A stretch of 64,000 nucleotides of DNA from Roseiarcus sp963806935 (GTDB lineage: Bacteria; Pseudomonadota; Alphaproteobacteria; Rhizobiales; Beijerinckiaceae), in NCBI GenBank assembly GCA_963806935.1, contig CAWEAT010000006.1:1-64000 (forward strand). The letters are read 5' to 3'. Below are positions 63,500 through 64,000 of this stretch, piece after piece (positions within the stretch are counted from its first letter, which is position 1; each line of letters begins with the position of its first letter). The notes below the pieces were generated by a model. That model ran no database searches and had not been told where the DNA came from. It saw nothing but the letters and a program-made list of their open reading frames with translations. Made by a program: the position numbers and the translations under genes.

Positions 63500-64000
63500 C
63501 TATCTCGGCTCGACGGGTTCAACCACGGCTGGGTCGCGCTCCCAGCCCTCGTTCTCGAGCACGATCTGTTCGATGGCGACATCTGCGCTATTGGCGTCGA
63601 GCGGCGGCAACGCCTGGTAGAGGGACGGCCAGCAGCGATGGATCTTGTAGGCGAGCGCCAGTTGTCCCGCCTCGTTGTAGATCTCCAGATAGACATCCTA
63701 CGAAAGTCAGCGAGCGCCACTTCGCTTCCGGGCGCGCGCCAAGGCGCCAGATCACGTTCGCCCAGTCTTCGAATGCGCGGTCCTGGGTCAGGCCCCGCTC
63801 GAGCGTGATCGCGTCGTATTCCGTGCGGCCGGGCGACTTGCGTGAGCCGAAGTATCGATGCTGTCGCGAAACTCGATGACTTCGGTCGTTCGCTTAAGCG
63901 CGCTGACCTTCAAAACGCCGGCGAATATCGCCATCCCATTTGAGGCGAAATTTGAAATTCTTGTACGTGTCGAGCCGGGACGGATTGACAGGGAACTCCA
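63500..64000 (-). pseudogene. contractile-tail tube protein (gp19/TIGR02241 type), partial and multiply frameshifted
   Basis: Piecing frames together from the right edge gives 'EFPVNPSRLDTYKNFKFRLK', 'AGVLKVSALKRTTEVIEFRD', 'RKSPGRTEYDAITLERGLTQ', 'DRAFEDWANVIW', 'DVYLEIYNEAGQLALAYKIH', 'RCWPSLYQALPPLDANSADV' and 'LENEGWERDP' to a TAG at 63500-63502. These are the conserved blocks of inner-tube proteins of contractile phage tails and extracellular contractile injection systems. Frame changes are needed near 63924, 63842, 63731 and 63698. The 5' end is outside the window. It is either a pseudogene or another set of sequence errors. Confidence 0.85.

Overview
This is high-GC DNA whose gene content points to an alphaproteobacterium, most likely of the order Hyphomicrobiales (Rhizobiales). 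The pointers are tatABC followed by serS, surE, pcm and an NlpD-type lipoprotein, an NDUFS4-like complex I accessory gene beside tRNA genes, a PEPxxWA-CTERM protein, and the RidA/GDPD pair. The family cannot be fixed from sequence reading alone; Beijerinckiaceae or Methylocystaceae is a guess.

Layout. 0-5.6 kb: assorted single genes (DUF2939, DUF6471, a broken 3-methyladenine DNA glycosylase, an SGNH hydrolase, a GST) and a RidA/phosphodiesterase pair. 5.8-16.7 kb: a housekeeping run with Tat export, SerRS, SurE, Pcm, a degenerate LytM lipoprotein and a DUF815 AAA+ ATPase, mixed with two EamA transporters and a secreted Gly/His/Trp repeat protein. 16.8-20.7 kb: a PEP-CTERM protein, tiny membrane proteins, a SufA-type carrier, a TfoX-like protein and a DEAD-box helicase. 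20.9-27.5 kb: a complete N-ATPase operon, atpDCQRBEFAG. 27.6-34.6 kb: a class III nucleotide cyclase, a repeat-rich patch, an enoyl-CoA hydratase with a CoA-binding protein, aspS, tRNA-Pro and tRNA-Arg. Between the tRNAs sits a 588-bp insertion ending in a copy of the tRNA-Pro 3' end.

34.6-49 kb: an accessory catabolic locus. A large flavoprotein is divergent from a LacI regulator, a Gfo/Idh/MocA dehydrogenase, a CoA-transferase, an enoyl-CoA hydratase, a complete sugar ABC importer and two GMC oxidoreductases. Two near-palindromic operators 20 bp apart lie in the divergent promoter. 49.2-53.8 kb: an exporter locus with two HlyD-type adaptors around a fused double ABC-2 permease. 54.1-57.3 kb: a DUF763 protein, a PhoB-type regulator and a small secreted protein. 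57.7-63.2 kb: a seven-gene Mrp-type cation/proton antiporter operon. The last 0.5 kb is the 3' part of a contractile-tail tube protein gene (gp19 type), split by several frameshifts. It suggests that a phage-tail-like or extracellular contractile injection system begins just outside the window.

The N-ATPase and the Mrp-type antiporter both couple ion gradients and could work together in Na+/H+ homeostasis; this is inference. A major caveat is that about 20 otherwise well-conserved genes are split by single-base shifts, most of them extra bases. These include essential or near-essential genes such as serS, so the reads behind this assembly probably carry indel errors. Split genes are given as one feature covering both halves.
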